Numbered from the stretch's first letter, positions 13,942 through 25,670 are shown. The stretch is 64,000 nt of DNA from Vicia villosa (GCF_029867415.1 NW_026705784.1:186001-250000); one strand, 5' to 3'. A program made the numbers and translations. Notes: generated by a model from the letters alone, not told the origin.

Positions 13942-13945
<4 letters not shown>
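12458..13945. mobile_element. Element M4: 1.5-kb TIR element
   Basis: The left end AGGGAGCGTATCCGGTGAGA is mirrored at the right end (AGTTCTCACCGGATACGCTC). The sub-terminal parts are also inverted (AAAGAGCATCTTACAGAATT against CAATAAGATGCTCTTAATAT). The body is very AT-rich and shows no transposase. A partial internal copy of the end, GGGAGCGTATCACATTCTTT, lies at about 13482. (TA)n on both sides. Confidence 0.82.

Positions 13946-14017
<72 letters not shown>
13946..14017. repeat. (TA)n tract
   Basis: About 72 bases of TA between M4 and M5. Confidence 0.95.
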
Positions 14018-14021
<4 letters not shown>

Positions 14022-14248
14022 CATATCATATGAGAATGCCATATTTATATGAGAATGTGAGAATGAATTTAAACTATTAGATTTTAAAATAAATGGTGGA
14101 GATTATGGGTGATTTTTTTCTCTCTCCTACATCCATTTATTTCAAAATGTATGAGAGAGAAAAAAAAGATTCACCCATAATCTCCACCATTTATTTTAAA
14201 ATTCAATGATTCAGATTCATTCTCACATTCTCATATACATATGTCATT

Positions 14249-14250
<2 letters not shown>
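14018..14250. mobile_element. Element M5a: foldback MITE ('CATATGAGAATGCC' family)
   Basis: The two arms are nearly complementary, as in TAAATGGTGGAGATTATGGG against CCCATAATCTCCACCATTTA. The tips are GAGAATGTGAGAATGAAT and ATTCATTCTCACATTCTC-like. (TA)n on both sides. A second copy lies at 23495-23722 and a terminal fragment at 28498-28540, so it is a repeated family. Confidence 0.85.

Positions 14251-14336
<86 letters not shown>
14251..14336. repeat. (TA)n tract
   Basis: About 85 bases of TA between M5a and M6. Confidence 0.95.
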
Positions 14337-14338
<2 letters not shown>

Positions 14339-14543
14339 TCCACGAGTAATTGTTGAACACTTACTTCGAATCTTAACCATTGATTTTCATTAATCTAACG
14401 ATTTTAATTGATCATTTAATCTAATTATTTTTGGAAATATTTTTCTATATAAAACTTTAACTAAAGTCGTTGGATTAATGATAATCAATGGTTAAGATTT
14501 GTAGTAAGTGTTGAACACTTACTCTTGGAGTAAATATAACCCT

Positions 14544-14546
<3 letters not shown>
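14337..14546. mobile_element. Element M6: foldback MITE related to M3
   Basis: The right end, read inverted, is AGGAGGGTTATATTTACTCC, almost the M3 end. TTGTTGAACACTTACT and AGTAAGTGTTGAACACTTAC pair across a centre near 14430, with TCTTAACCATTGATTTTCAT against TGATAATCAATGGTTAAGAT. The left tip lacks about ten bases. (TA)n on both sides. Confidence 0.75.

Positions 14547-14634
<88 letters not shown>
14547..14634. repeat. (TA)n tract
   Basis: About 88 bases of TA between M6 and M7. Confidence 0.95.
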
Positions 14635-15076
<442 letters not shown>

Positions 15077-15196
15077 ATTCAGCGGAAGCAGGATCGGAAT
15101 TTTATGAATTTTAAGGAAGTGGGTAGATAAAAGACAGAGTTATATAAAAACTTTGTTATATTATTGAAAATTGCGTGCTTACAAACGAAACGAAAT

Positions 15197-15315
15197 TCCC
15201 TTTATATAGGGATACAAAGGCTTACTATTCAAGCCGGTAAAAGCTACCTACGATAGCCGGTTACAAAACATAGAAGAATTATTAATGCCGGGTACACATT
15301 GGGCCCCATCGTCAC
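15197..15315 (-). promoter_or_regulatory. Putative pararetroviral promoter (TATA and TGACG motif)
   Basis: Read on the minus strand, CCTATATAAAGGG at 15210-15198 is a strong TATA-like element. About 100 bases upstream (15314-15310) is a TGACG motif, the core of as-1-type activator sites known in caulimovirus promoters. It follows the last ORF, as expected for the pregenomic RNA promoter of a circular genome opened in the leader. Activity is inferred only. Confidence 0.5.
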
Positions 15316-15546
15316 AATAATAATTCACAAAAAACAAACTATCTTACAAAAGCAGGAAATTTTCTGTTACTATTCCAAAAGATGCTTGCATGGGCCTTCT
15401 ACCGAGATAAGATTCCTTCCTATCTTTGCTTTTGTCTTTAGCATTGTTTTTTCCCATAAGATAAGATTCTCATCTTGACTTGGTTTTTGAAATGGCCGAC
15501 AAGAAAAGATGCTTTCTTGTCCATTTCTATTTGTCTTGAGATTCTA

Positions 15547-16920
15547 CTATCTTTTGGCTTTATCCTTTGCCTTTTGGGCCATGGATTGAATCATGGCATC
15601 CCAAAAATCTTCAGCAGTAGGGTCCTCTGCTTGGGTTTCTCCTGCCAAACAATCAAAATTATTGGAATCCATGGATCCCATAGAAGAGCTAGTCTTCATA
15701 GATGAATTTTCATCTCTTGATGTTTTTGTTGGAAAAGTGGAGAAGAATTGATTCTTCATATAATCCAGCGTTCTAACCATAATTTCTTCTTCTCTTTCAT
15801 TTGGATATTTTTTTTGGAAGAAATTCTTCAAATTTCCCATGGACATTTGTTGGGAATTTTGCTCTTTGGCTTTTTTATTTTGATCTTCAGTTATGGCTGC
15901 TTGAATCATAATAATTTTATTTTGGATCTCTTCGGAACTCATCTTGTTCCACCATTTATAAAAGAAATTTCTTTCTAAAATGGGAATATTGAATTTATCT
16001 TGTGACATGGTGACAGACCATCTCCATATCCAAGGAATCTGAAATTTAGCAAAGAATAAAAATGGACATTGACCTGTGATTAAATTTTCAGATAAAATAT
16101 TTATGATAAGTGGACTATTATCACACCAGGGGTTGTACAAGTCAAGTATTTCTTTGGGTAATATTTCCAAAGACGGTCCAAATTTTGTCCACCATTCATA
16201 AAACCAATTTGGTACTGGTCTATTAATCAATTCTGGATTAATAGAGAAGAACCATGAATGCTTATTCTTAGGATTTTGGTAATAAAAAGCTTGAGTAAAA
16301 GCTTGGACATAGTCCCAATAATTAAAGTAAATATACTTTCCTTCAGCAATTCTTATTGCTTTTTCACCATTTGGGTTGAGACCCCATTCTCTTGGTAACA
16401 AGATTTTATTAATATGGCATTTACTGAAGTTTATAAAACTTTCGGGGTTATTGTTTTGGTAGTGATGAGTTATTGTTACCGATTCGGTAACAGTCAAAAG
16501 AATTTCTAGGTGAGGCCTAGATTTTCCATGAAGACCTGGATATCCTCGTGATTCGAGGTATCTTGTTTTGATAGACCATCCATCATTTGGATTTATCTTA
16601 ATATCTTCCTCATCAACATACATGATTTTTTCAGTTACTGGATTTTCAAAATAATCCAGTTGTTCTTGAGGTGGGTTATTAACCGCAATTTCCTTGTAGG
16701 AAGTATTTTTATTAGATGAGGAAGCAATATCTTCCTTTTTTGAGGAGGATGCAGGTAATTGCTGCATTTTTCTTCCTTTGTAAACTGTAGTCCAATCCCC
16801 TATTAGAGGAATGTTTGATTCAGGTTGGGGTAACATATTGTTACTCCCTCTTCCACCATGGCCATAGCCGCGGCCTCTTCCCCTATATGGGGTCATCATT
16901 TTTTCCCTGCAAAAATTCAC
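15547..16920 (-). CDS. Endogenous pararetrovirus ORF4, function unknown
   Basis: An uninterrupted frame of 457 aa. I do not recognise its family. It starts with an arginine/glycine-rich patch (RGRGRGYGHGGRG, about residues 12-24). A central region of roughly residues 110-330 is rich in tryptophan and aromatic residues, and the C-terminal third is charged and glutamine/lysine-rich. It lies where caulimoviruses carry the transactivator/inclusion-body gene and where some endogenous genera carry an ORF of unknown role, but I see no motif that proves a transactivator. It overlaps ORF3 by 38 bases in another frame. The region before the promoter follows its stop. The open frame suggests either recent insertion or maintained function. 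Confidence 0.7.
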   Translation of the reverse strand: MNFCREKMMTPYRGRGRGYGHGGRGSNNMLPQPESNIPLIGDWTTVYKGRKMQQLPASSSKKEDIASSSNKNTSYKEIAVNNPPQEQLDYFENPVTEKIMYVDEEDIKINPNDGWSIKTRYLESRGYPGLHGKSRPHLEILLTVTESVTITHHYQNNNPESFINFSKCHINKILLPREWGLNPNGEKAIRIAEGKYIYFNYWDYVQAFTQAFYYQNPKNKHSWFFSINPELINRPVPNWFYEWWTKFGPSLEILPKEILDLYNPWCDNSPLIINILSENLITGQCPFLFFAKFQIPWIWRWSVTMSQDKFNIPILERNFFYKWWNKMSSEEIQNKIIMIQAAITEDQNKKAKEQNSQQMSMGNLKNFFQKKYPNEREEEIMVRTLDYMKNQFFSTFPTKTSRDENSSMKTSSSMGSMDSNNFDCLAGETQAEDPTAEDFWDAMIQSMAQKAKDKAKR

Positions 16921-19696
16921 GAGTTAGGTAGTCAGCAAGTGAATTATTTTCACCTTTAATGTGTTGAATATCAAACTCAAACATAGATAATTGAGATTGC
17001 CAGCTAGCAAAAATTTGCTTAGCAACAAGATTTTTAACATCTTTTTCAATAATTGATTTAGCTGAGCTGCAATCAATTTTTAATAAGAATTTCTTATTAA
17101 GAAGATCATCTTGAAATTTTGAAATACATTTTATAATAGAAAGCATTTCTTTCTTAATAGTAGAATATTTAGATTGAGTAGGATTCCATTTTCCAGAAGT
17201 AAATCTAACTAATACTTCTTTTGATGTATCAGGTATAACCTGTTTAAGGATTCCTCCATAGCCTAAGTCTGAAGCGTCAGTTTCAACAATTTTGAAATAC
17301 TTAGGATTAGCAAGAGATAAACAAGGCAAACATTTGACCTTATTTTTGATTCTTTGGACTGCCTGAGAATGTTCATTAGTCCACGGGCCAGGATTTTTTC
17401 TAAGCCTAGCATGTAATATGGCAGTATCTTTAGCAAGATTTTCATAATAATCTGCTATATAATTAAGACTACCAAGGAATCTTTGTAATTGTTTCTTATC
17501 TGTAATAATATTGGGGAATTTTGAAGCAAATTCAATACTTCTTTGTATAGGAACTATTGTTCCTTGGTCAATTTCATGACCCAAAAATCTAACTTTAGTT
17601 TGAAAAATTTTCATTTTAGGAGCAGATATAACTAATCCATTATGTTTAATTAATCCTTTAAATATTTTCAAATGTTTAATATGTTGATCTATAGTTTTAG
17701 AAAAAACTAAAACATCATCAATATAAACAATTATAAATTCTGTATAAGGATTAAAAATATCATTCATAATATTTTGAAATTCCGAAGGGGCATTTTTAAG
17801 GCCAAAAGGAAGGACATTCCATTCATAATGTCCAAAGGGTACGGTAAAGGCAGTTTTATACTTATCAGATTCATTAATCTGAATTTGCCAATAACCAGAT
17901 TTCATATCAAACTTAGAGAAGATTAAAGCATTGTTTAATCTATCTAAAAGGTCTTTTTTATTAGGAATAGGATACCTAATCCATCTTAACACCTTATTAA
18001 GAGGCTTGTAATTAATAACAAGTCTAGGGACCCCACGTTCTTTTTCAGCAGCATTGTTAACATAAAAAGCTGTACAACTCCAAGGAGATTTGGATTTTCT
18101 TATTAATTTTTTCTCTAAAAGAGATTCTATCTCCTTTTTGCATAGCTCCAAATACTCATGGTTCATTTGAGCTGGCCTAGCTTTGGTGGGAATCTGACTT
18201 TCGTTAAAGTCATCAAGATAAGGTAAAGAAATAACATGTTTCTTTCTATCCCAAAAAGCATTTGGTAAATCATTACACACTTCATTTTTAAACTGTTGCT
18301 CAATCAATTTGATTTGTTCTTTAATCTCATTTTTATTAAGTTGTTCATTAATATTTAATAAACTAATTTCTTCTCTAAGAAAACTTAATTGTTTTTCTTT
18401 ATTTAAAAGAATACTTTTAACTTCATTAAGCATTTTAATATGAGGGTCAGTAATAAATTCAAAAGTGACCGTCTTACCATTAATCATGGTAGTGATGCCT
18501 TTAGTGTCCACATTAATTAAAGGCATAATACTATTTAAAAACGGAGTTCCCAGAATAACTCTATGAGTCATATTTTTTACTAGGATAAAATGGGTAGGTA
18601 AGCAAATATCTTGATTACAGACATATGTATTTGGTAATTTATAATTAACCGTTAATTTGTCACCACTAGCTTGGGCAAGGGTTTGAGTGGTTTTGGTATA
18701 ATATTTGGTAGGAACAATTCCTTCCTGAAGACAATTAAGGTCAGCGCCACTATCAATAAAGGCAACTTCATTTTCTAAAATAAATGTTCTATTAATAACT
18801 AAAGTTATTTTAACAAACCATTTTTGAGAAATTACTCTATCAATAAGAGTAAGAAACCTATCATTAGTAGTAGGACAGCTAGTAGAAGATATTTCTTCAA
18901 CTTTAAGGTTACCTGTTTCAAGTAAGGAAACCCTTTGAGATAATCTTTGATTATCATTTTTTATCTGAGTAATTTCAGATTTTAAAAGATTAATTTCTCT
19001 ATGTAAATCAGAGAGGGAAACAGGAATTTCACGAACATTTGATTGGTGGAATCTGGATAAAACCTCACTTAATTGGTAAGGGGCTTCAATAATGATAGGA
19101 GATTCTTTTTTAGAATTTTCTTGAATTAAGACTTCAAGCATTTTTCTTTTAAGCTTATGGTCAGAGATAGATTCAATAGCTTTTATGGCTTCATCTTGTT
19201 CTGTAGTAAGAACATTAAGACCATTCATGTCCACAATAGACTTCCAGTAATCAATTTGATTACATTGACAGTTATTATTGTCAGAATCATCAGAGGAATA
19301 ATCTGATGATGATTCATAAATCATGTTAATATCTTCATTAGAAGAATTAGTCTCTGATTCAGACTTAATTAAGCAAACTTTCTCAAGTTGAAAACGTAAT
19401 TGCTCATCCTCAATTTCATTGAGAGCCTTTTTTGTCCAACATTGGTTTGCATAATGACCAGCTTTACCACATTTGTGGCAAGATACATCAAGCATCTTAG
19501 CTTTTCTTTTGCCTTTATGATTAAGAGGCTTATCTTTTGGTCTACTTTTATTAAAGTGACTCCTTCTCTTATTCTTTCTATAAGAATTTTTATAACTATC
19601 CTTATTTTGATGAGATTTATTTCTGAATATTTTGTTTCCTTTTCTTACTTTCTGAAGATTTTCCAAGATCAAAGGCAAATTGATCACAAAATTCAC
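16883..19696 (-). CDS. Endogenous pararetrovirus ORF3: CCHC, protease, reverse transcriptase, RNase H
   Basis: An uninterrupted frame of 937 aa. It would cleave the polyprotein and copy pregenomic RNA into DNA. A basic N-terminus leads to a CCHC knuckle (residues 73-86, CHKCGKAGHYANQC). That knuckle normally ends the capsid protein of this family, so the capsid region appears split between ORF2 and ORF3. An acidic serine-rich stretch follows (about 110-145). The aspartic protease active site DSGA is near residue 315, the RT catalytic box YIDD near 657 and an RNase H start with DASDLG near 805. There is no integrase. It overlaps ORF2 by 80 bases and needs a +1 shift relative to it. The Met at 19696 is the first in frame, but shifted entry is possible. 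Confidence 0.9.
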   Translation of the reverse strand: MNFVINLPLILENLQKVRKGNKIFRNKSHQNKDSYKNSYRKNKRRSHFNKSRPKDKPLNHKGKRKAKMLDVSCHKCGKAGHYANQCWTKKALNEIEDEQLRFQLEKVCLIKSESETNSSNEDINMIYESSSDYSSDDSDNNNCQCNQIDYWKSIVDMNGLNVLTTEQDEAIKAIESISDHKLKRKMLEVLIQENSKKESPIIIEAPYQLSEVLSRFHQSNVREIPVSLSDLHREINLLKSEITQIKNDNQRLSQRVSLLETGNLKVEEISSTSCPTTNDRFLTLIDRVISQKWFVKITLVINRTFILENEVAFIDSGADLNCLQEGIVPTKYYTKTTQTLAQASGDKLTVNYKLPNTYVCNQDICLPTHFILVKNMTHRVILGTPFLNSIMPLINVDTKGITTMINGKTVTFEFITDPHIKMLNEVKSILLNKEKQLSFLREEISLLNINEQLNKNEIKEQIKLIEQQFKNEVCNDLPNAFWDRKKHVISLPYLDDFNESQIPTKARPAQMNHEYLELCKKEIESLLEKKLIRKSKSPWSCTAFYVNNAAEKERGVPRLVINYKPLNKVLRWIRYPIPNKKDLLDRLNNALIFSKFDMKSGYWQIQINESDKYKTAFTVPFGHYEWNVLPFGLKNAPSEFQNIMNDIFNPYTEFIIVYIDDVLVFSKTIDQHIKHLKIFKGLIKHNGLVISAPKMKIFQTKVRFLGHEIDQGTIVPIQRSIEFASKFPNIITDKKQLQRFLGSLNYIADYYENLAKDTAILHARLRKNPGPWTNEHSQAVQRIKNKVKCLPCLSLANPKYFKIVETDASDLGYGGILKQVIPDTSKEVLVRFTSGKWNPTQSKYSTIKKEMLSIIKCISKFQDDLLNKKFLLKIDCSSAKSIIEKDVKNLVAKQIFASWQSQLSMFEFDIQHIKGENNSLADYLTREFLQGKNDDPI

Positions 19697-21296
19697 CCAT
19701 TTGGTGTTTTTCAGAAAGTTTCTGTTTCTTAAGCTGATTTCTAAGCTTAATATCGTTACATAAGGTTAATCCTTCATTAACACAAGTGCTAATAATTTGA
19801 CCATAAGTAAGATCATGGTAATTAATATTTATCCCATCATTTTTACTTCTTAAAGAATTTCTCACCTTTTCAGAGAAGAAATGGGGTAATCCATCAATAA
19901 ATTTGGCTTTCCAGTGAATGGAATTTGGAGTTTTTAATTGGTAAAATCTAGACAAAAAGGTATCTTTATACCATCTAAAATGTGTAAGAGAAGGACATCT
20001 TAGATTTTGAAGTAAAGTTTGAAGTTTCTCTCCAATAGGGACATTGTTTCCAACAAAATGTTGAAGGATAGAGAGACACAGTGTATAAACCGCATCTTCT
20101 TCACTTGTGGTGGCAATACTACTTGCTCCGGTTCCAGAATTTTCAGACTTAACTAATTTCTTATGGTTAAGAATATCTTTTTTCTGACTTTCAGTAATAT
20201 AATTATCCCACCAGCCTCTTAATTGACCAACAAATCCAGTTGATATGAAAGAGGCAATTTCGCTGTCAGAATTTCCGTGCTGTTTACAAACAGTTGAATA
20301 CATAATTATTCTATGTATTGTATCAACTATTTGCTTGTCATTTAAACCATCAATATTCCATTCATAAATGGCTTTTCCAGAATATGAATTCTGGTAGGGT
20401 TCAGGTTCCTCAAAAAGTACGTCTTGAGGAGAGGGACGTTTATAATAGTATTTTTCTAAGGGTTTAGAGCTATAAACAGGGTTTATCTCATTAGTATCTT
20501 GATTATTAATGTCTAAATCTGCAAACATATTTGCTAAATCATTGATGTCTTCTTCATTGGAAGAGTCTTGGTTAGTCATAACCGTTAAATGTAAATCTTT
20601 AAGCTTTTTCTCAAGAATGCGAACAAACTCATTACCATTTGTTTCCATTTTAAATCCTTCTATTGGAATAGGAGGTTGAATTATAGGGACATCTAATATT
20701 GTAGATGTAGAAGCTTGTTCTGGAGTATTAGGTTTATTAATAAGGTCAATAATAATTTTTTGACATGCTATTTGTTTATTTAAAAGGTCTTTAATAGATA
20801 AAAGCTCTTTTTCTAGAGAAATAAATTGTTCTCCAAGACAAACAAGGTAGGCATTAGTATAATTGTTGGATCTAATTATGGAATTTAACTCTTTTAGAGT
20901 AATCTGATTTTGTTCAACCCTTTGTAATTGAAGGGTAAGATAAGGTGTAGCTTCAGTATGAGAACCCAAACTTATTGTTTGTTCTGGGGGAAAAGGAGAT
21001 TCCATTTTTTCTCCTTGGATACTTTCCCAAGGTTTTTGAAGAACTAAAAGTTCGTCTTTTTTCATAAAAACCAATTCTTCTTTTTGTTTGGTTATATAGT
21101 AACTAATAAACCATTTGACAAAGGGAATGAAATCTTGGTTTATAGACATTTGAGTATAGTACTCTTCTTTAAAATTTGCTAACATAGGAGCCGAAAAAGT
21201 TTTAAAAAACCATTCTCTAAATTGGGTGTATCTAGTATGCTGAAACTCGTCATTGACAAGGTTTCTTAGATTACTACCTGGAGAATAATCTAACAT
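19617..21296 (-). CDS. Endogenous pararetrovirus ORF2: capsid-like protein
   Basis: An uninterrupted frame of 559 aa. The N-terminal half has helical, charged and glutamine-rich stretches. An acidic segment near residues 240-270 precedes a gag/capsid-like core (about residues 310-500) that includes IYEWNIDGLNDKQI and GQLRGWWDNYI. This core resembles plant pararetroviral coat proteins. The C-terminus is basic and ends before a zinc knuckle; the knuckle is read in the ORF3 frame. The start codon overlaps the ORF1 stop as TAATG (21298-21294), an arrangement suited to stop-and-restart translation. A shell role is inferred from family and position. Confidence 0.75.
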   Translation of the reverse strand: MLDYSPGSNLRNLVNDEFQHTRYTQFREWFFKTFSAPMLANFKEEYYTQMSINQDFIPFVKWFISYYITKQKEELVFMKKDELLVLQKPWESIQGEKMESPFPPEQTISLGSHTEATPYLTLQLQRVEQNQITLKELNSIIRSNNYTNAYLVCLGEQFISLEKELLSIKDLLNKQIACQKIIIDLINKPNTPEQASTSTILDVPIIQPPIPIEGFKMETNGNEFVRILEKKLKDLHLTVMTNQDSSNEEDINDLANMFADLDINNQDTNEINPVYSSKPLEKYYYKRPSPQDVLFEEPEPYQNSYSGKAIYEWNIDGLNDKQIVDTIHRIIMYSTVCKQHGNSDSEIASFISTGFVGQLRGWWDNYITESQKKDILNHKKLVKSENSGTGASSIATTSEEDAVYTLCLSILQHFVGNNVPIGEKLQTLLQNLRCPSLTHFRWYKDTFLSRFYQLKTPNSIHWKAKFIDGLPHFFSEKVRNSLRSKNDGININYHDLTYGQIISTCVNEGLTLCNDIKLRNQLKKQKLSEKHQMGEFCDQFAFDLGKSSESKKRKQNIQK

Positions 21297-22333
21297 TATA
21301 ACGGGAAGTCCATATCTGAGGGAGTAGGTGATTCTACTCTAGGAGGATTTGGTTTTTGATATATACCATGAGGAATTTTGTTTTCACTGAGTCTTATATT
21401 TTCAACAACTTCTATTTCTTCTCTTAATTGAGAAGTTGAAGGTCTAGCTAATTGACTGGGAGCAGAATAAAATTCATTTATAGAATTCACAGAATGTCTT
21501 CCAGACATGGATCTAGGTATTCTAATCATTCTTTTAGAGTTAAAATTTATCTCTAGATCTCCATCACTTGATTGGATTATTTGATCAACATCCTTATTAA
21601 GGATAGGTTCCGGTTCAATGGCCTGAGGGAGGTTCCAGGTTTCTGGAAAATTAATTTCATCCCATTTAAGCAACCTATTAGTTGCAACATTAGAGGTAAG
21701 CAAATTTGTTTGAACTAAAGTAGTAGTTCCAGGAAACGATATTTGTTTAGCTTTAGGGTTTAATGTGGTAAGGACTTTGTAATAAACCCTATAACATATA
21801 ACCATAATTTCACTACCAGGTTTGAAATTGTAACCATTAGTATGAATAGTTAATTGGAGAGCGTCTAATAGATTTTTATCAGACATGGATAAGCTTATGT
21901 TGGGAGAGACATCAAAATAGACTGGTCCATGACACAGACTTGTTTCAATTAAAGCAGCTAAAGATTGTTTAAAATCTTTACATCTACCGTCCCTAATATA
22001 TCCTAGGATGCTAGTATTTAATCCTAGCAAGGTCAAAGGTTTAACAGCAACTTGTATTAAACCAACATGGATATAATTATAATTTTTAAAAGGAAGTAAA
22101 TCCTTTTTTGTTAAAAGTTTGATTGTCTGAGTACTTTCAGAAATTTGAATAGTTTGTTCTAAACTTTTTACAGCAAAACGAGATAATATATCTATTTTGC
22201 CAAATTTATAAATTTGATTTGAAGGTACTGATGGAATTGTCCATTTATTAAGTTTATCCAAATTTTTTGGATATTCCACAAGTTCTTCATGTTTAATCAA
22301 ATTATTTTGATGATTATCATCATCTGAATCCAT
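21296..22333 (-). CDS. Endogenous pararetrovirus ORF1: 30K-type movement protein
   Basis: An uninterrupted frame of 345 aa. Movement proteins of this superfamily form tubules through plasmodesmata and carry virions or nucleic acid from cell to cell. The central block (about residues 70-200), with the GYIRDGRC stretch and the following beta-rich segment up to VICYRVYYKVL, looks like the caulimovirid movement-protein core. The C-terminal part is proline/serine-rich and polar. The ATG at 22333 is the first in frame and follows an AT-rich leader remnant. This protein is the main reason for calling the insertion pararetroviral and not an LTR element. Confidence 0.85.
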   Translation of the reverse strand: MDSDDDNHQNNLIKHEELVEYPKNLDKLNKWTIPSVPSNQIYKFGKIDILSRFAVKSLEQTIQISESTQTIKLLTKKDLLPFKNYNYIHVGLIQVAVKPLTLLGLNTSILGYIRDGRCKDFKQSLAALIETSLCHGPVYFDVSPNISLSMSDKNLLDALQLTIHTNGYNFKPGSEIMVICYRVYYKVLTTLNPKAKQISFPGTTTLVQTNLLTSNVATNRLLKWDEINFPETWNLPQAIEPEPILNKDVDQIIQSSDGDLEINFNSKRMIRIPRSMSGRHSVNSINEFYSAPSQLARPSTSQLREEIEVVENIRLSENKIPHGIYQKPNPPRVESPTPSDMDFPL

Positions 22334-22411
22334 AAATATGGCTGGCTAAGGATGTTGTGGACGATTAGATACCTTAGGTAAAACTAAGTAGGTAAATATA
22401 ACTCTTGTTCT

Positions 22412-23494
22412 TAGGGGTGGCCCTGAGCACGGGCTCGCGGGGCGAGAATTCAGGGCCTCATAATTTTAGGGGCACCAACAAAATATTTTTTAACATCTAT
22501 ATATATTAAAAGAGAATTTGGATTTGAAAATGCTAAAGCTAGTGCTGAAAAGATTGAGAATGAAATGGAGATTGAATGTGTGTTTATTCAAAAACGTCAA
22601 ATTCGTAGAAAACAACACTAATGAAAATCCATATAAACCCACACAACTGAATCTTGAGTCTGTTGAAGAGTCTTTCCGAAATCACTATTTATTATATATT
22701 GTAGATTAAACAATTGAATCACTTGATAGAAGATTTTAACAGTATAGCACATATGAAAATATTTTTGGATTCTTGTTTAGTATTGAAAGGCTTAGATCAT
22801 TATCTGATAGGGACTTGAAAGCATGTTATAAACATCTTGAAACTTGTTTAAAACATGACGATTCTCTTGATCTTGATGGTGAATTTTTTTTTGTGAAGAA
22901 TTGAAAGTTATTATAGAAGTTTTAACAGTCGAATCAAAATCAAGCTATATGATATTGAATTCTTTAAAGACTTTTAATTGTTTTTCTATTGCATGCATAA
23001 CTTATAGAATATTATTGACTATTTCTATCAGTGTTACATCTGATGAAAGAAGTTTTTCTAAATTAAAATTATTAAAATCTTATTTGAGATATATTATGCC
23101 ACAAGATAGATTTAAATAGTCTTGCGTTGATTTCAATTGAAAATAATTTTTGAAGAACCTTGATTATAAATAAATTATTAATGATTTTGCAACAAAAAAA
23201 TGCTAGAGGATGATATTTAAAGAATTTTAAAAGTTTGGTCAATTTTTTTATAGGAAAAAAGATCGGATCAAGAAGAAGAAGAAGAATAAGTCTCTTTATA
23301 GTGGTTTATGTTTTGATGTAGTATAAACATTGATTCAAAGATTCATACTTGTATTTTTTTTTGCATAATGTCAAATAAAAATGTGTTTTTTATCCAATTA
23401 TTTGTTTTATCCTTATTTATTTATTGTTAAAAAGATTATAGGAGCACCACTCTTTTGATTCGCCCAAGGCACCCAAATTCAAAGGACCGGCCCT
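22412..23494 (+). mobile_element. Degenerate hAT-type transposon
   Basis: The left end TAGGGGTGGCCCTGAGC and the right end, read inverted, GAGGGCCGGTCCTTTG form imperfect terminal inverted repeats of the GGCCGGCCCTG type common in plant hAT elements. Inside is the end of a transposase gene. No matching 8-bp target duplication is seen, perhaps because the right flank is a MITE and the left flank is viral. Confidence 0.7.
22500..23119 (+). pseudogene. hAT transposase remnant with C-terminal dimerisation region
   Basis: hAT transposases cut and paste DNA and dimerise through a conserved C-terminal region. The frame ending at 23119 reads ISVTSDERSFSKLKLLKSYL, the typical hAT dimerisation motif. 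Upstream frames (22518-22709) carry a lysine/glutamate-rich piece like the N-terminal part of such proteins. Most of the catalytic domain is missing, and stops and frame changes separate the pieces. It is not functional. Confidence 0.8.
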
Positions 23495-23721
23495 CATATG
23501 AGAATGCCATATTTATATGAGAATGTGAGAATGAATTTGAACCATTGGATTTTAAAATAAATGGTGGAGATTATGGGTGAATCTTTTTTTCTCTCTCCTA
23601 CATTTTGAAATAAATGATGTATGAGAGGGAAAAAAAAGATTCACTCATAATCTCTACCATTTATTTTAAAATCCAATTATCACATTCTCATATAAATATG
23701 TCATTCTCATAAGATATACCC

Positions 23722-23722
<1 letters not shown>
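23495..23722. mobile_element. Element M5b: second copy of the M5 foldback MITE
   Basis: It begins CATATGAGAATGCC and matches M5a nearly base for base, including TAAATGGTGGAGATTATGGG and its inverse. It lacks the first nine bases present in M5a because it abuts the hAT end. The right end (TCATTCTCATAAGATATACC) is more complete than in M5a and shows the full inverted tip. Confidence 0.85.
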
Positions 23723-25669
<1,947 letters not shown>

Positions 25670-25670
25670 T

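Larger units (their letters stand above)
15077..22411 (-). mobile_element. Endogenous pararetrovirus, Caulimoviridae-like, nearly genome-length
   Basis: On the minus strand four long ORFs follow in order: movement protein-like (22333-21296), capsid-like (21296-19617), CCHC/protease/RT/RNase H (19696-16883) and an unknown ORF (16920-15547). A promoter-like region follows at 15200-15320. A 30K-type movement protein ahead of capsid and RT, with no integrase, is characteristic of Caulimoviridae and not of LTR retrotransposons. The span of about 7.3 kb is close to a full genome (7-8 kb in the family). No tRNA-Met primer-binding site was found in the flanks. The genus is uncertain. The copy sits beside a (TA)n tract. 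Confidence 0.9.

Noticed and set aside
15077..22411. Reading the pararetrovirus as an LTR retrotransposon
   Set aside because: No LTRs, no integrase, and a 30K-type movement protein is present.
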